Assembly: GCA_022496205.1 (NCBI GenBank)
Contig: WTXD01000081.1
Span: 34,259 to 98,258 of the forward strand
Length of the DNA: 64,000 nt
From: Gloeopeniophorella convolvens
Taxonomy: Eukaryota; Basidiomycota; Agaricomycetes; Russulales
Reading direction: 5' to 3'
Shown here: piece after piece, positions 12,089-24,401 of the stretch
Layout: each line of letters opens with the position of its first letter
How positions within the stretch are numbered: position 1 is the stretch's first letter
Made by a program: the position numbers and the translations under genes
The notes under the pieces: model-generated
What the model saw: the letters and a program-made list of their open reading frames with translations, nothing else
The model's database searches: none
Told to the model about the DNA's origin: nothing

Positions 12089-15000
12089 AGTTCCAGAAGG
12101 GGGGGACGGGGATTGTGGCGTGTGTATGATAGTCTATATCTGAGCAGAATGTCTCATAACTCTCTAAGTTCTCAGGATTTCTCTTTATCTTTTCATACAG
12201 TTCAGGCTTCCAGCATGCGTCGCTCCAACGGTCTGATTTGTGGGAGGCAATGGCCGGAGACATCGGCCCGGTGTATCTACGCTTATTCATTTAGGTTTAC
12301 TACAACAGAGTTTGCCCGGAGGTACCAGCCTCTTGCTTTCTGCTGCCATAACGTGTGCGTCGCATGCGAGCAAGCCGTGTCGTCCCGAATGCTTGATTAT
12401 TCGAGACAGACTAGTTTTCCAAGACCCTATGTCGAGAGGTGTCGAGCCTCCAGATAACGGAAATGACTTGCGCCGGTCCCCACAGCTCCTCATGCAACAA
12501 TCATTGTCTGAGTTGAAACGCCTTATGAATGTGAACATTACAAAGGTCGTCCACATGCCCTCAAATTCATACCCGGTGGCTCCCAGTGGTACAGATATGT
12601 ACGGGCGTCTTTCACGTGCCATCGCCAACCTCATTGTTTTCCCCTCTCCACCCGGACAGGTGCCTCCAGGTGCCCTTCAGAGCACTAATCACCCGTGTCT
12701 TCCGATTCCAAGGGCGCTCGCAGGCGCGCCATACTCACGCATCGCGAGGGTAATATAATACACCGAGCCCCCTTTCCCCTTCCAGCGTGGTACATCTCGA
12801 GCAAGCCTGGCAGTCGCCCGATTGCCGCAACCGCCTCAATGAGCCTGCTTGCGCGCCGCCGCATCGATATCTCTGCATGTCGACATGTGAAGCGACATTT
12901 CTTTCCTCGCGTCCCGTCCGGCTGACGCCACGTGTGCGGGGCACTGCCGGGACACCGTGTTGCACCGGGTCTCCGACCACGCTATACTAATATTGGGAAA
13001 TTTCACTTCAATCTCAGGGCAGGGATCCGGACGGAAGTTGTTCCCACGTGCCGGCCACGCGACTCACGCTGATTCACGTCATCCACCACTGGTCTTTGCA
13101 TGCGTTTGCCCAGTTGAAACACCATTTTCAATGGGCGTCGGCTACAGACTCGCCACTTGGGCCGCTTCCTGATACCCGCCCGCGGGTGCTGATATCCGTA
13201 TGTATTTTGAGTTTGCACACCTGGCTCGCTAAAGTTGCAGGAGAAAAACTCCAAGGCACCGCGCCCGCCGCGCCATGCGACCACGCTCACTGGCTGGCAA
13301 CCAGTACTTGGACAGTCGATGGCGACCCACTCTTCGTTGACACACGCTGCGGAGTTCGAACATGCAGAACGCGCGATGTGATCGTCGTCTCCAGATCGCC
13401 ACGCGAGCCTGAGGGCGAGTAGCATTGAAGTGCCCACGCCGCAAAAGCGCTGCGACGATTAGCGTCGTTCGCCTTTGGGCTTCCATGCACGTTGGTGCGG
13501 CATGCTCGTTCTGGTGTTTCAACCTAACGGAGGCTCCCGATACGCGTATTGCGTGCGCGGCGTCGAGTCAGCTGTTGGGCCCCGGGGCTTCAGGGGGTGG
13601 CTGCGACGGATGCATGGCAGGTCGCGCCTCCGCGGTACCGCGCGCGGTGTGGGATCAACTTCTAACTGCCCCCGTGGGCGAGCTGATCGTGAATGCGGAG
13701 GCAATGTGTCCGACACTAGGTATTATGAGTGCAACTGCATAGTTGTTCATTCTCTTCATCTCAATGCCCCCCTCCCCTAATGCAGTTTGCTGACTCGATT
13801 CAACATAGTGACTGTATGCTGGATCTGCACGGTCGGACCTGATGGTTTGACGCTGATATTAGGTTCTCCAGCTGGAACTTCGCCCTGCCTCTGAACAGAC
13901 GTTTGCAAATGCGAATTCGTCTGATGACCATGTTATGTACGGTCGACACGCAGGATGCTGTGCCGTATTAGGGTCGCAGTCGGCGGCGATAACCCCAGCA
14001 TGCAAAACGATGCCTTCTTGGATAACGCACCCGAACCCCGATTAGCTCCCAGAAATGCCTAATGATTGGTCGGCGAGTCGGGTCCCAAGAGCCACGCCGC
14101 GGTACATTGGCTTTAGAGTAAGTTTGTTCCCTTGGTAGCGAGCGGTGCATAACGCTCACGCGGAGACCCTTCAACTTTACTCACCAATAGCTCCGGTGGT
14201 CGTGGAGGTGTCGCACGCCATGCCGGCGGCGGTTTGAAGAGCCACGCTCATGTCCGTAATCGGGTGCCCGGTGCCTGCTCAAACGTTCGACCATGGATCT
14301 GTTGAAGGCTACAATACCTCCGGACAAGAGCTTCTTGTAGGGTGTGTGTGACAACACTGGTTTTACCCCGTTACTATCGGACGATTCTAGAAGGCAAAGA
14401 ACCCTAGGATAGCGTCCTACTTTTCCACGCTATGCACGAATGCCTATGTAACTGGACGACCACTTCTCGTGCTCGTGTACTTTTTGGTTTCGCAGACTTC
14501 TTCATCGCCACCACGTATGATGACCGTGCACACCGTTATCTTTGTCTACAACGGCGTTCACCGAGCCTTAGCCATGCCACCGCTAGTTCCCAGCATTATT
14601 GACATTCCTTCATGCAGTTTTGTATCACCTGGCGTTCCTGCTGACCGCTAGCCACCCATGCGTGACAAGACATCTTTCAGGTCTATGGAGGCGTTCATCT
14701 CGCGCATCATCGATGCTAGCCCACCTGGTCAGCCATGCACAACAACAGCTCTTCGGGGCAGGACGTCTCGTTATTCTTCATCGATAAGTTGGCGCTCCGG
14801 ACATCCTGTTTTTGCGAGCTGCTTGCACCACTACGGCTCGGATCAATCATCACAGTCACAGTACCCGCCTTACTTGCAGCCGCTGGTGCGCGCGCGCTTG
14901 GAGGCTTCCATTGCATCCTGAACCCGGGGCAGAGTCATATTAACTTTCCATGTACCCAAATTGTTGCTAGAGCACCCTGTAAGGGGTACCTTGTTTACCT

Positions 15001-15648
15001 CGCTGGTTATAATCGTAGGCACCAACTTCGAACAACAATGTTACCCTACATGTCTAGTGCTCGGAACCTCGGGAGCCCCGTGCGTCTTGGGAGCCTTGTG
15101 ATTTCATATAACTCGGAAACCGCCGAGCGGTGCTCCTCGCCCCACCCTCATCCATCTCATCGTCCATCTCCGTCCCCATCCCTGGCAAGCCCTGTGCTCC
15201 TCCCCGCGAGACGACCCTGAACCCGGTGAGCGCGCTGCGTCATGCCTAAGTGCCTTGTGCGCAACCCTTTCCCGGAGGGCTTGGACTGCGCCCGTCTAAC
15301 ACAGGCTAGCCATATCCGTTTCCGTGATCAACGATCGCAGGTTAAGCTCACCTGCACACCATCACAGAGCCACTAGAAACAAACATCGCCATGCTGCGTC
15401 ACGCGCTCCATTGTTGGCTTAATTGACGCCACCCGCGGCCCGATGCGTTGCATGCGTGGACCAAACAATCATCACAGTAATCTATGGTGGACCGTTGTAG
15501 AGATAGACGCGATGGATGTATTGTATGAAGTATACAAATGGTCGCGGAATATGGATATGCTACAGTTGATAGCGATAGCGGGTACGGGGACAATGCTCCA
15601 GAGACAAAAAGAAAGCGGAAATATAGAGTGGTGTTACGCGGTGACGCA
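12089..15648. other. Gene-poor intergenic region
   Basis: No recognisable protein family in any frame over 3.5 kb. The open frames are short, overlap on both strands and lack convincing splice partners. No tRNA, rRNA or clear repeat was found. The right end adjoins the 3' end of ATG14. Confidence 0.45.
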
Positions 15649-17155
15649 TTAAGGGAATTCGGCGGCGCCATCGGCGTCGTCGAGGAGATCCCATTCGTCT
15701 TCCTCGGGTATGCGGTCTCGATTCTTGTGTGCCCCTGGGGCGCGAGGACGCGCAGGACGCGGTCGCGATGCTGGGGTTGCAGCAGTAGCCTGTAATAACT
15801 GCGCAAAGTCGAGCGGGAAGCTCGGTGGCGTGGGCGGTGGAAGTAAAGGGTGTGTTTGATGAGAGCGGCTGCCACGGGTCCAATTAGTCCCAATCCACAT
15901 GGGAGAAGGCAGCATCACGAACCGACCGAGCTCAGCGGAACAACAGACGGCCCAGAGGTTGGAAAGGACCTCGCCGGCCTGAGAAAGTGGAATATCTACG
16001 GCTTGTGTATGAGCCAGATAGCAGACGTTGTATAGTAACATGGCGTAGGCGGTCGTGAAGGAGGAAGATGGGTTGGGCGGGGGCCGCGTTTCAATGTACG
16101 AGTCGGAAGTCAATTGGGGTATCGCAGCAGCGGTCGTGGAAGTGTCAGCAGCCGGGTCCCGTGCGGAAGAGGCAGAGACATGGAGGCAGTGCTTAGACGT
16201 CCACCTATGATTAAAATGAACCAGGGACATCAGCGAACGGATCAGACCAATGGTTCAGAGAGCGTCTACAAACTTTGCCCAGCTGCCAGACTCCGTCCCC
16301 TTGATTGAGCGTATCCAGGGTTGACCAACGCCGAGCTTACCGCCGCTCCATGAAATCTCAAATGGCAAGCGGATGCCGAGGTAGAATGTGAGGAGGCCAA
16401 TGAAATGCAGAGTATGTGTGATTACTGCGTTGATATGGTCGGGAGGGTACCCTGACGCAGGATTATCAGAAAGACCAAAACGTAAAATCCAAAAAGACGT
16501 ACTTCGAATATCCCCAGGCACCGGCAGAACGAGGTCTCCGATGGTCCATTCACCCTTGGTACCCGCCTTGCCGCCGATAGGGGGACGTCCACCGACCTCG
16601 ACGACATTGAACACCTCGACGAGCTCAGACACGAGGCCGCTGCGCGCGCGAGCGACAGTTTCTGCTCGGGCGTTGAGTTGAGCAGTTTCACGCGCAATTA
16701 TGGGATCGAGCGGGACAGGAGGAAGGAGCTTTGCCTGAGAGAGCGTGCGTCGCCGTGTTGCAATGCTTTCGCGTAACAATCTCAGACGCTGCCTGGCTAC
16801 TAGAGATTATGGGCTTTGACAACGAGCAAGACTCGGAGCACTCACTTTTATCATTCTCCTTCCGCAGCTTGGCAAGTCCCTCGTTCAATTCCTCCAGTCG
16901 CCCCTGCCTGGATGAGAGGTCTGCGCGTCGTATACGAGCATCTCTAATCGTATCAATTGCCACTGTCGCCTTTCGGACTTGTTCATCGCGGTCGGCGGCA
17001 GCGAGCTGTGTCTGTAAGCGAATGTCGCGTAGGCTGACGCATAGCGTGTGAGCGAGGGCTCCCACACCCTGGGGACACAGCGCGACTTACTGGGTTCTGA
17101 TGCAATTGTCGCAATAGAAGTGTCTCTGTCTCAGCTCGCAGTTGTGGCATTCCAT
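15649..17155 (-). CDS. ATG14: Autophagy protein Atg14 (Vps34 complex I subunit)
   Basis: Four exons on the minus strand: 17155-17091, 17033-16846, 16796-16274 and 16204-15649. They sum to 1332 nt, a 443-residue protein. The N terminus MECHNCELRQRHFYCDNC has the paired CxxC motifs of Atg14. A coiled-coil region follows (residues about 25-110, e.g. RQGRLEELNEGLAKLRKEND). The core contains the conserved ATG14/UVRAG-type stretch with WTIGDLVLPVPG, HTLHFIGLLTFYLGIRLPFE and KLGVGQPWI. The C terminus ends in an acidic EDEWDLLDDAD tail. Atg14 directs the phosphatidylinositol 3-kinase Vps34-Vps15-Vps30 to the phagophore assembly site. The Cys motifs favour Atg14 over Vps38/UVRAG. The third intron needs the donor GTTTGT to join AK to WTSKHCLHV. 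The dynein light chain gene diverges 160 bp upstream. Confidence 0.9.
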
Positions 17156-17315
17156 GGCATAGTGGGTGCTTGATGTAGTCGAATGAGTGAATGTCCTCCG
17201 GGTGGCTGCCTCAGCAGTGGCATCGGAGCGTCACGTGCCTCACGCCGGACACTTGGGCCTTCTAACGGCTGGCGGACGGTACACAGGCATTAGACACGAA
17301 CCACAACGCACGCCC
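17156..17315. promoter_or_regulatory. Shared divergent promoter region of ATG14 and the Roadblock/LC7 gene
   Basis: Only 160 bp separate the ATG14 start codon (17155, minus) from the proposed start of the dynein light chain gene (17316, plus). Both genes are supported, so both promoters must lie in this gap or inside the neighbouring 5' parts. No specific binding site is claimed. Confidence 0.5.
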
Positions 17316-17880
17316 ATGGTGCGTCTCCAATCCTCGCTCGTATTTCCAACTGTATGACAGGGAATAGGCCGCAACAGTACCATCCACCAGCACATCATCG
17401 CTCCCCTTACCCCAGGCCGCCTCAACGTCGGCATCCACTATCCAGACGCCACCGGAGCTGGAACAGACACTCGCTCTTCTTTCGTCTCACAGATCTGTAC
17501 TTGGGTATTTACTACTCTCTCGAGGGCAACCAGTCAGCATTATCAGACACTCTGGTGTTGTGTTCGAGGGGGAACATGGGCGGAAGTACGCCACCGCAGT
17601 AGGAAAGATGGTTGAGGGCGTTCAAGGCGCACTTGAAGAGGTCAGCGACGACGTCAATGAAGGGGTGCGGACCATGTGTTTGTTATCCGTCACCGGGTGG
17701 ACGCTCAACCTATCCTTCAGGACGAAATTCGGTTCATGCGCATCCGCACAAAACGCCATGAGATAATGATATCTCCGGGTGAGTTGTGCGCTCTACGACG
17801 ATGCTATCCATGCTTATCTCCCGGATCCCTCTTTAGACAAGCGATACCTGCTTGCCGTTCTGCACGACCCCACAACATAA
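17316..17880 (+). CDS. Roadblock/LC7 family dynein light chain
   Basis: Proposed exons: 17316-17318 (only the ATG), 17446-17664, 17721-17778 and 17837-17880. Together they make 324 nt, 107 residues. The protein reads TPPELEQTLALLSSHRSVLGYLLL at its start (quoted here in two parts, joined after SSHRS), then FMRIRTKRHEIMISPD and KRYLLAVLHDP at its end. This is the pattern of cytoplasmic dynein light chain Roadblock: an N-terminal helix with SH..V.G, and the C-terminal F.RIRTK.HE.M..P.....L.V. pair of strands. Family length is about 95-110, which fits. Roadblock forms a dimer on the dynein intermediate chain. The first intron (17319-17445, 127 nt) is longer than usual, and the 3-nt first exon is my best fit, not proven. 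Any other phase-0 first exon would also work. Confidence 0.85.
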
Positions 17881-19673
17881 AGGTTACCCCACATCTAACA
17901 TTTTGTTTCGCTCTGCTATGATTGTATCTTCCATGCCACGTTTGTAGCTGAGCTCTCTACAGGAAGTACAGCTTCCCGATCACACGGAAGCGAGGGGCGA
18001 TCCTTGACAGCGTTTTCGGGGGCGTAAATTATAATCATGGGTTACCTGTGATGAATGAGTAGGCTCTTCTCTCCGTCAGGACTCAGTACTCAGCCTTGAC
18101 CGAGAACAGTCTTTCCTCCGGTACCTGTCGCCCACGACGCAACCGTCACAGTTCCCCGCTGGCAGCCTGTGGAGATCGACCGTACAATCCGACATCGGGT
18201 GCCGATTGCGTAAATTTGAGCCTGAGGCCCATCCGTTGTACACTCAGGTGCGATGCACACGCGGTCGTACCCCGGTCACGTCTGGTTAGCCCAGCTGGCC
18301 GTCACGTCGAGTTTGACACCTATCTCGTGCGGGGACAAGGTCCTGGGGTTGATCACGCTTCCATCGATCTTCGATCGCTGGGCGTCTGGACGCGGGTGAC
18401 CGGGATAAGGCCAGGGTCTGGAGGTGTCTTCCCTTCCGCCTCAGTCTGCCCCAGAACAGGCTCAGACGCTTCTAGCGCGATACAGACAGGGGACGCCAGA
18501 ATAAGTACGCATCGTAGCTGCCCTCGTTCATAGTAAGACCGGCATCGTACACCAATCGCCTCCGAAGCACCCGTACTTGAAGGGCACGGGGAGCAGCGGT
18601 GACTGATGGGCGCCTCAATCAAGAACAATCGTGTGCAATCGTGTGCAGTCAAGTGGGTTCGATTGCCCTTCTTGCAAACACTCAAGAAATTCAGGGGGGA
18701 CGGGGTCTGGATGCGTTTACCTCGACGAGCGGGACTGGGATTCGGCTTTCGGCGTCACTTGGCCAGTTTCCCATTTGGGCGGTCTGTCAACGTGACTGTC
18801 ACGATACTCTTATCGGTACCTGAATGTGACGGATCTGCTGCTTTTCCTAAAAACTAAAAGCTTCAATTTTTTACCCCTCCCAAAACGAGTTGGGCGTCGC
18901 ATTGTTACCCGGGCGCTGTTCTTAGCCCCAAGGCCGCCTCTTTTTTTCCCTTCCACTGTCGCGAAGGGGCAGGGAAGCTCCAGCGCCGGGTTATCCAAGG
19001 GCATTGATTGTTTGGCTATGTCCTGCACCTGTCATCCCGGTATTGCTTGTCGTATGCCGAGTTCCAGGTGCAGTGCTCCTGACGCTTGCGGGCGATCGGC
19101 CATCCCAAAATGTCTAAAGGTATCCGACAGTTTTCAGAGGGATCGTCGGGGAACGAAACAGAATTCGCCAGAAGCAACCCTCGTCCCATGGCCGCCGCCA
19201 GACACTTGTCCCTTCACGGGGGACAAAGGTCGACACAACGTGGCGGGGTTTTTATCATTCGAAACCAGAAACGACGGCCTCGAGGCGACAGGAGCAAGTA
19301 CCAATGCTGTGTAGGGGATGGAGGACACGCGCTGGAGAGGATCCATGGACATGGCGCCCAATCGACATGCACTAGGAGCTTCGCACATCTCGATCGCCGT
19401 CCGCCCCATATTTCCGATCTAGATCATCGTGTACCTTTGGGTTTGCTCTCTGGAGGGCCGGTCGAACGCAATTGTCAATTGAACCCTTTCGAGTAACCCA
19501 CCTCGGTGGTGGCTACCAGACCACTCATCATATCATTCTTATAGTCTCCCCTTCTCATGCTTCCTTCTGCCCTTCCTCTTTTCCCACTTCACCTGACATC
19601 CTCCGCGGCGAGTCTCCTCGAGTCGCAACAGCCCTCCCAGCACCCCACATCGCTCGACTAGCAGGCGTGCATC
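17881..19673. other. Intergenic region with no recognisable gene
   Basis: No open frame has a family signature. Several 60-160 codon frames overlap on both strands, as expected for GC-balanced random sequence. The final 170 bases before 19674 are pyrimidine-rich (CTT/CCT tracts), as is common in fungal promoters, and probably belong to the transcription factor gene downstream. Confidence 0.45.
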
Positions 19674-21049
19674 ATGCCTCGCTCCCCTTCCATGTTCGGA
19701 ACCTTTACCGTCACCGTAGACGGCAGCGCCGAGGTCCGTCACAATGTCGATACCCCACACCGGCCGCGTGAAATTTGTGAGCTTGTGCGCCATACTCTCC
19801 ATTCTCTATGCTAAATTTTTAGGGCACAACCCGACTGCGGAGGACACGGTGTCCGAGTTTAGCGATGACGGCCCAATGCACCTCCCCGCACCCAGCGCTC
19901 GTCTTGCCTTCCCACCCTCGCTAGACACCTCCATCTCGCCTGCCTTCTCGAGCTTCTCGCCGTCGACTTCGAGCGGATACTCTATCCCATCACCGGAGTC
20001 AGTTAGCACCCCGTTCGACCCTGACGATGCTTGGAACCTCATCCCCTACAATGTCTCATGGGGTCACGAATACGAGGAGTACCGTGCAGGGATACTCCCG
20101 GGTCCAGAAGGCGATTGCATTTTCCTGCGTTCCCCGACACCTTTGCGCAATCAACGCGCCTCAGAAGCTTGCAAAAAATGCCGTGAACGCAAGGCAAAGG
20201 TATGCTTCTTTTCGCCTTGCTCGTTTGTCCCTCCGGCTAAGGAGGCCGGCCCTGCAGTGCACCGGGACACGGCCTTCATGTGCCCGATGTACTTCACGCG
20301 ACTACGTCTGCGAGTACGCATCTGAGGTTGCTCCAGAACCTACCAGTGCGACTAAGGCTCGCCGGCCACGCCGCGAAACACGCGAGCCCGCGCGTGGGCC
20401 CGCCATGCCACCCGCCTTTCCCGACTTCGCTATTAAGGCAGAGATCTCGGAGCCTCTGACGCTTCAGTATCCTGATCACACCAGCCCGTACTGGGAAGGC
20501 TCAACCCCGAGCGATGAGTACCCGATTGACGAGCCGTGGCAGCTCCATACTGGCGCGCTCGCCGACACTGCCGCTCATCCCCTTGTGGGTCATTCGTCGA
20601 TTGCTGCTCCGCAGCCAGTCCGCCACGCCCACCCTCAACACCTTGTGGCGCCGCTGCCGGAACACGACGATGCGCACCCGATATCGGGGCAGGACCAGGC
20701 GCTGATCCAGTTGCCTATTTTGCCTAGCTTCGATGTGCGCTCCCAACACCCTGTCGAACAACATGAGGCCTACGTACAGTCTGAGGTTAAATATGAGAAC
20801 GGTGTGCCATATGGTAGCCTTCACGCATACGATCCGTAAGTCACTACACGCTGTCGGCACGCACCTTTGACGCTGATTCGTCATTTCGCCGGTAGCGGTG
20901 CCGTCTACCATGTAGGCCAGGACTATGGCATTTCCATGCAGTCTTTCGATTTCGACCAGAGTGGCTTTCCTATGCACATTGCGCCGGCCAAGCCAATGTA
21001 CGGCGGCTTCGCGTCCCACCAGTATGTGAACTACTCGCCGAGTTCATGA
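19674..21049 (+). CDS. Zn(II)2Cys6 transcription factor
   Basis: Exons 19674-19776, 19823-20199, 20258-20835 and 20896-21049 sum to 1212 nt, a 403-residue protein. The zinc cluster is CKKCRERKAKC followed by TGTRPSCARCTSRDYVC, spacing C-x2-C-x6-C-x6-C-x2-C-x6-C, split by an intron directly before the third Cys. It lies at about residues 149-175, not at the extreme N terminus as in many family members. The first 140 residues are rich in Ser, Pro and acidic residues. The part after the cluster is basic (ATKARRPRRETR) and then Pro/His/acidic without a visible fungal-specific regulatory domain. It should bind CGG-type DNA half-sites in the nucleus; its target genes cannot be named. The start at 19674 is chosen because exon 1 joins exon 2 in phase and is preceded by a pyrimidine-rich tract. 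Confidence 0.9.
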
Positions 21050-23922
21050 TCGCCACTACCCTGCCAGAACACCGCTATTTCGGCGTGTTTCTAGCGCAGC
21101 AGCCTGGGGACGCTCTCACGTTCCTAACATTCCATCGCTCTCGTTGAACATCCCCTCCTATCCTATTCGTTCTTCATCATCCTCGTATAATCGCTGTCGC
21201 ATCTTTTCCTTCATGGGACTCTAGCCTCTCCGTCCGCTGCCGCATTAGCGCGACTTGTATACTGTTACTTCTTCTGTTCGCATATTGCAAACTAGCGTGT
21301 AAGGGTTTGATAAGTAGGTGGAAGAGTAGCAATGCAAATTATCATTATGCTCGTATCAGAACTGCGGCGGGGTCTTGGCTTCCCACAGCTAAATCAGAAA
21401 TGGGAACGCGTCTCCAGCAGATTGGTAAGTTGACAGCTTCGCGCTGACGGCGGCGCAACGGTGCCTCATTGCCGGTGTTCAAAGTGGCGCGCACGCTCAT
21501 CGATATAGGCGCCTGGTGGCGACCCTGTGTGCTTCAGTTGCAGTTTACGATGGCTTGTACACGAGGATCACGCTCGCTTTTGCGCGCTTCGCTTCAGACG
21601 GTGTGGCGCTGCGAGTTTTGCGCTGTGGGGTCGCTTCAAAGGTACTTAATGCCGAGGGGTGCGGATCCGGAAACCTCAGGAGCTATCGGTGAGCGGTCAA
21701 GCGGCAGCCCGCCGACCACCCTTGGTCCCCCTCTGGGGAAGGGATTCGATCGAAGGAGAGAAAGTGCGACTAGCGGAATGTCGCGTCCGTTGAGTCTAGA
21801 GTTCCTTCCCATCATGTGATCGAGGATAGCATCATTTCCTCGCGCCCCCATCAACGACTGTCTCAGAAATATAGCAGACCCACATCTGCGGCGGCGGGCA
21901 GAAGCGCAGGCCCGTCTACGGACACGACGCCGTAGGATCGATGCGCGCACTCACCAGATGCGGCAGCCGCGTTTGATTGAGTTTCGCGAGCGAATGCGAG
22001 CGGTTGCCGTGAATATTTCGAAGTCGGAAGCACCGAGTGCGCGATTTCCTGATGATACACTGGACTCTGCGATGGCGCAAAATGTATACCCAATCGGACA
22101 GTGCACCTCGCGACCGTTGCCGTTCCCCGCCGGGATCCCGCAGTGGCAAGCCCGCTTACGAAGATCGAGTGGTGGCTTCCATTCGCCCGCCCAGGCGCAG
22201 GGGGTGGCGCCTCGTGAATACGATGACGTTGGGACTTGGCCATAGGCGGCGCTGTCGCAAGCGACCGCAGGCCGAAGGCGATATGCTGCTCCTGAACATG
22301 AACGGCCGCGCTGTCCGCGGTCAGGGCACATGTCAATAGGCTTGTACGAATGCCGTCTACGAAGCCCGAGTCGCGCGAGAATTCTGATGATCCTTGGATG
22401 TTTATCCGAACTACGTCAGGCGCTATACTCGCCGCCGCCCGCCGCGCCGTACTACACCGCGACGACGAGAACACAGCAGCAGCAGGTCTCTGGGAACTTA
22501 TCCACGCAGAATACCGATCATGCGCGCGAAGTAGAAGCCTGGAAGAGAACCATCTGATGCGTTTATGGTAGAAACTGGAAGAAGCTTATAAGAAGCTTTC
22601 CCCTTGCGCAAGACGGTGGCATGCGCCTGGGCTTTGCTCCGACCGGAAAGTGTTTTGACGTACATTGCGAGAGCAGTTTGCCTGGCCAATGGCCCAGCAC
22701 CGCCGCAGGTCACACAGTGCGAATACTCGGGCTGCCGAATTGCAAATTCGTGAGTCGAGAAGTTGTCGCATAGGTGCCGTGGGTGCCGAATCAGCACTGT
22801 TACTCAGGATGTCGAGAAGACTCTGTCAATTGAGTCTGTCTAGACATGCGCTCGCGTACCTCGAGCAATCTCAATATATTGCAGCGATCGTCAGATTCAC
22901 GTAGAGCAGACTTGGGCAGCATGCCTGGACCAAGGCTGGCGAGGGCTCGCAATGTGGGGCAGTTGTGTCAAACCTTGAGACAGACGTCCACCGTCACAGC
23001 ATCGAGTCCGCCGGTATGGCTCGCGGCTAGGGACGGGTCCAGGGTCTACGTCAGCTAGTACGTTGCCCACGACGTGTTGGGTGCCGACGCTGCATACATA
23101 CGATGTTGAAACGAGCCCCAGAATGGAACATGCTATTTGCTCACTTTTGCACCCCACCCTTATATCAACACCGCCAGTGCATGGCCTGGTTCGAGGTGCT
23201 TATCAATTACCTCAGGGGATGCCCGCTGCCGTACGCAATGCCACGAGCGACTGCTGAGTTGGAAAAATAACACCCCCCAAAACGTCCAGGAACGTATGCC
23301 GCGGAAACCGACATTCACGCTGCTGGCAGTTCAACACGCGTGTATGACACAGGGAGTAGTATCATTAGCCCTGAGTAGGGCTGGGGATGTCTTCACTGTC
23401 TAGGTTGACATGTAGACGCTGGCTTGTCGAAGTAGAGAAGGACAAAGACTCTCGAAACCTTGATCGGCATATTCTTGACGGTCGGCAGAAGTTCACAACG
23501 GGCTTATGTGGGCGGGAGGATGGGTGTCGCGGAGCAGGAATCCGCGTTGGCTGGAGAAGCTTCTTGAGCGCGTGGAGAGGGTCGTATTTATGAAATATCA
23601 TTAACATTACAAGTCCAAGTTGCCTTATGGAGGTTTCGCGGTCAGAGTCGAGGTTTGCCCCGGGGGAGGGGGTGAAACTGGGTGAAGTATCGTTTTCGTC
23701 AATACCACGGGGCTAGCGGAACCTTGTAACGCAACTATCCAAGTAAGTAGGAGAGATAAGAAGGCGACGCGGATGATACAATGAGGTGGGATCTATGCTT
23801 CTAATTCTTGGCCGCGTGGTTGGCAATGCTGAGGTTAAAATGGGGGCCGACATGCTCACCGGGTCCGATGATAAAAAGTGAACAGCGAGGGTCCCGTCAT
23901 CAGTTATTGCAGCAACAAGTGC
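21050..23922. other. Intergenic region with weak coding signal only
   Basis: A 203-codon minus-strand frame (21863-22474) overlaps several plus-strand frames (21958-22245, 22350-22571). None has a domain or good splice partners. The plus-strand frame 22350-22571 looks somewhat protein-like (SGAILAAARRAVLHRDDENT) but I cannot place it. No RNA gene or repeat was recognised. The last part is downstream of MDM35. Confidence 0.4.
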
Positions 23923-24279
23923 TCACGAGGGCTGCGAAGACACCTGTGGCGGCTCTTTGAGTGGATTTTCCTTCCTAGCTTGGTCGAGAAGCTCGTCTAG
24001 GCCCTTTTCCTTGACGGCTTTCTGGAAACAGCACACGGTAAGACAAGAACAGGGAATAGGGGGCATCCAACGTACTTGAACGCAGTCTCGATAGCTCGCC
24101 CATATTTTACCGCATTTGCGCTCGTACTCCTCGGCCTTGTCTTTGGAGTATTTTGCCCGATTCTCGGGTGACGCGGAAGCAGAGACAGCAGGCTCGAGAT
24201 AACCCTCAAACCAGGAGTTGAAGCAAGAATCATACTCAAGCTTGAGTGGTGTGCAGTTTTGTTCGAGACTTTGAGCCAT
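23923..24279 (-). CDS. MDM35: Mdm35/TRIAP1-like twin CX9C protein (mitochondrial intermembrane space)
   Basis: Two exons, 24279-24076 and 24021-23923, joined in phase 0 across a 54-nt intron, give 100 residues. Both CX9C motifs are present: [11 protein letters not shown] near the N terminus and [11 protein letters not shown] near residue 57. The stretch [17 protein letters not shown] at the end is typical of the Mdm35/TRIAP1 (UPF0203) family. Mdm35 is imported by the Mia40 pathway and binds Ups1/Ups2-type proteins to move phosphatidic acid and phosphatidylserine between mitochondrial membranes. The length fits the family. Its start codon is 122 bp from that of VPS29 on the other strand. Confidence 0.93.
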   Translation of the reverse strand: MAQSLEQNCTPLKLEYDSCFNSWFEGYLEPAVSASASPENRAKYSKDKAEEYERKCGKIWASYRDCVQVRWMPPIPCSCLTVCCFQKAVKEKGLDELLDQARKENPLKEPPQVSSQPS

Positions 24280-24401
24280 GGCGGGAGAGAGGAACGTGGC
24301 AGTCTAATTGGCGCTCGCAGTGCGGAGGCGCTTCGGTCCGTTGCTGCACGTTGCTGCATTCGGTAGCCGCCGCAGTCTCTTGTCTCTGCGCACTCACCGA
24401 C
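24280..24401. promoter_or_regulatory. Compact divergent promoter of MDM35 and VPS29
   Basis: Both flanking genes are confidently identified, and their start codons are only 122 bp apart. This gap must hold the core promoters of both genes or they must share one. It contains a short direct repeat of GTTGCTGCA near 24340-24357. No factor site is claimed. Confidence 0.5.

Noticed and set aside
21863..22474. 203-codon minus-strand open frame
   Set aside because: No motif, no splice partners, and overlapping plus-strand frames of similar quality. GC-rich sequence gives such frames by chance.
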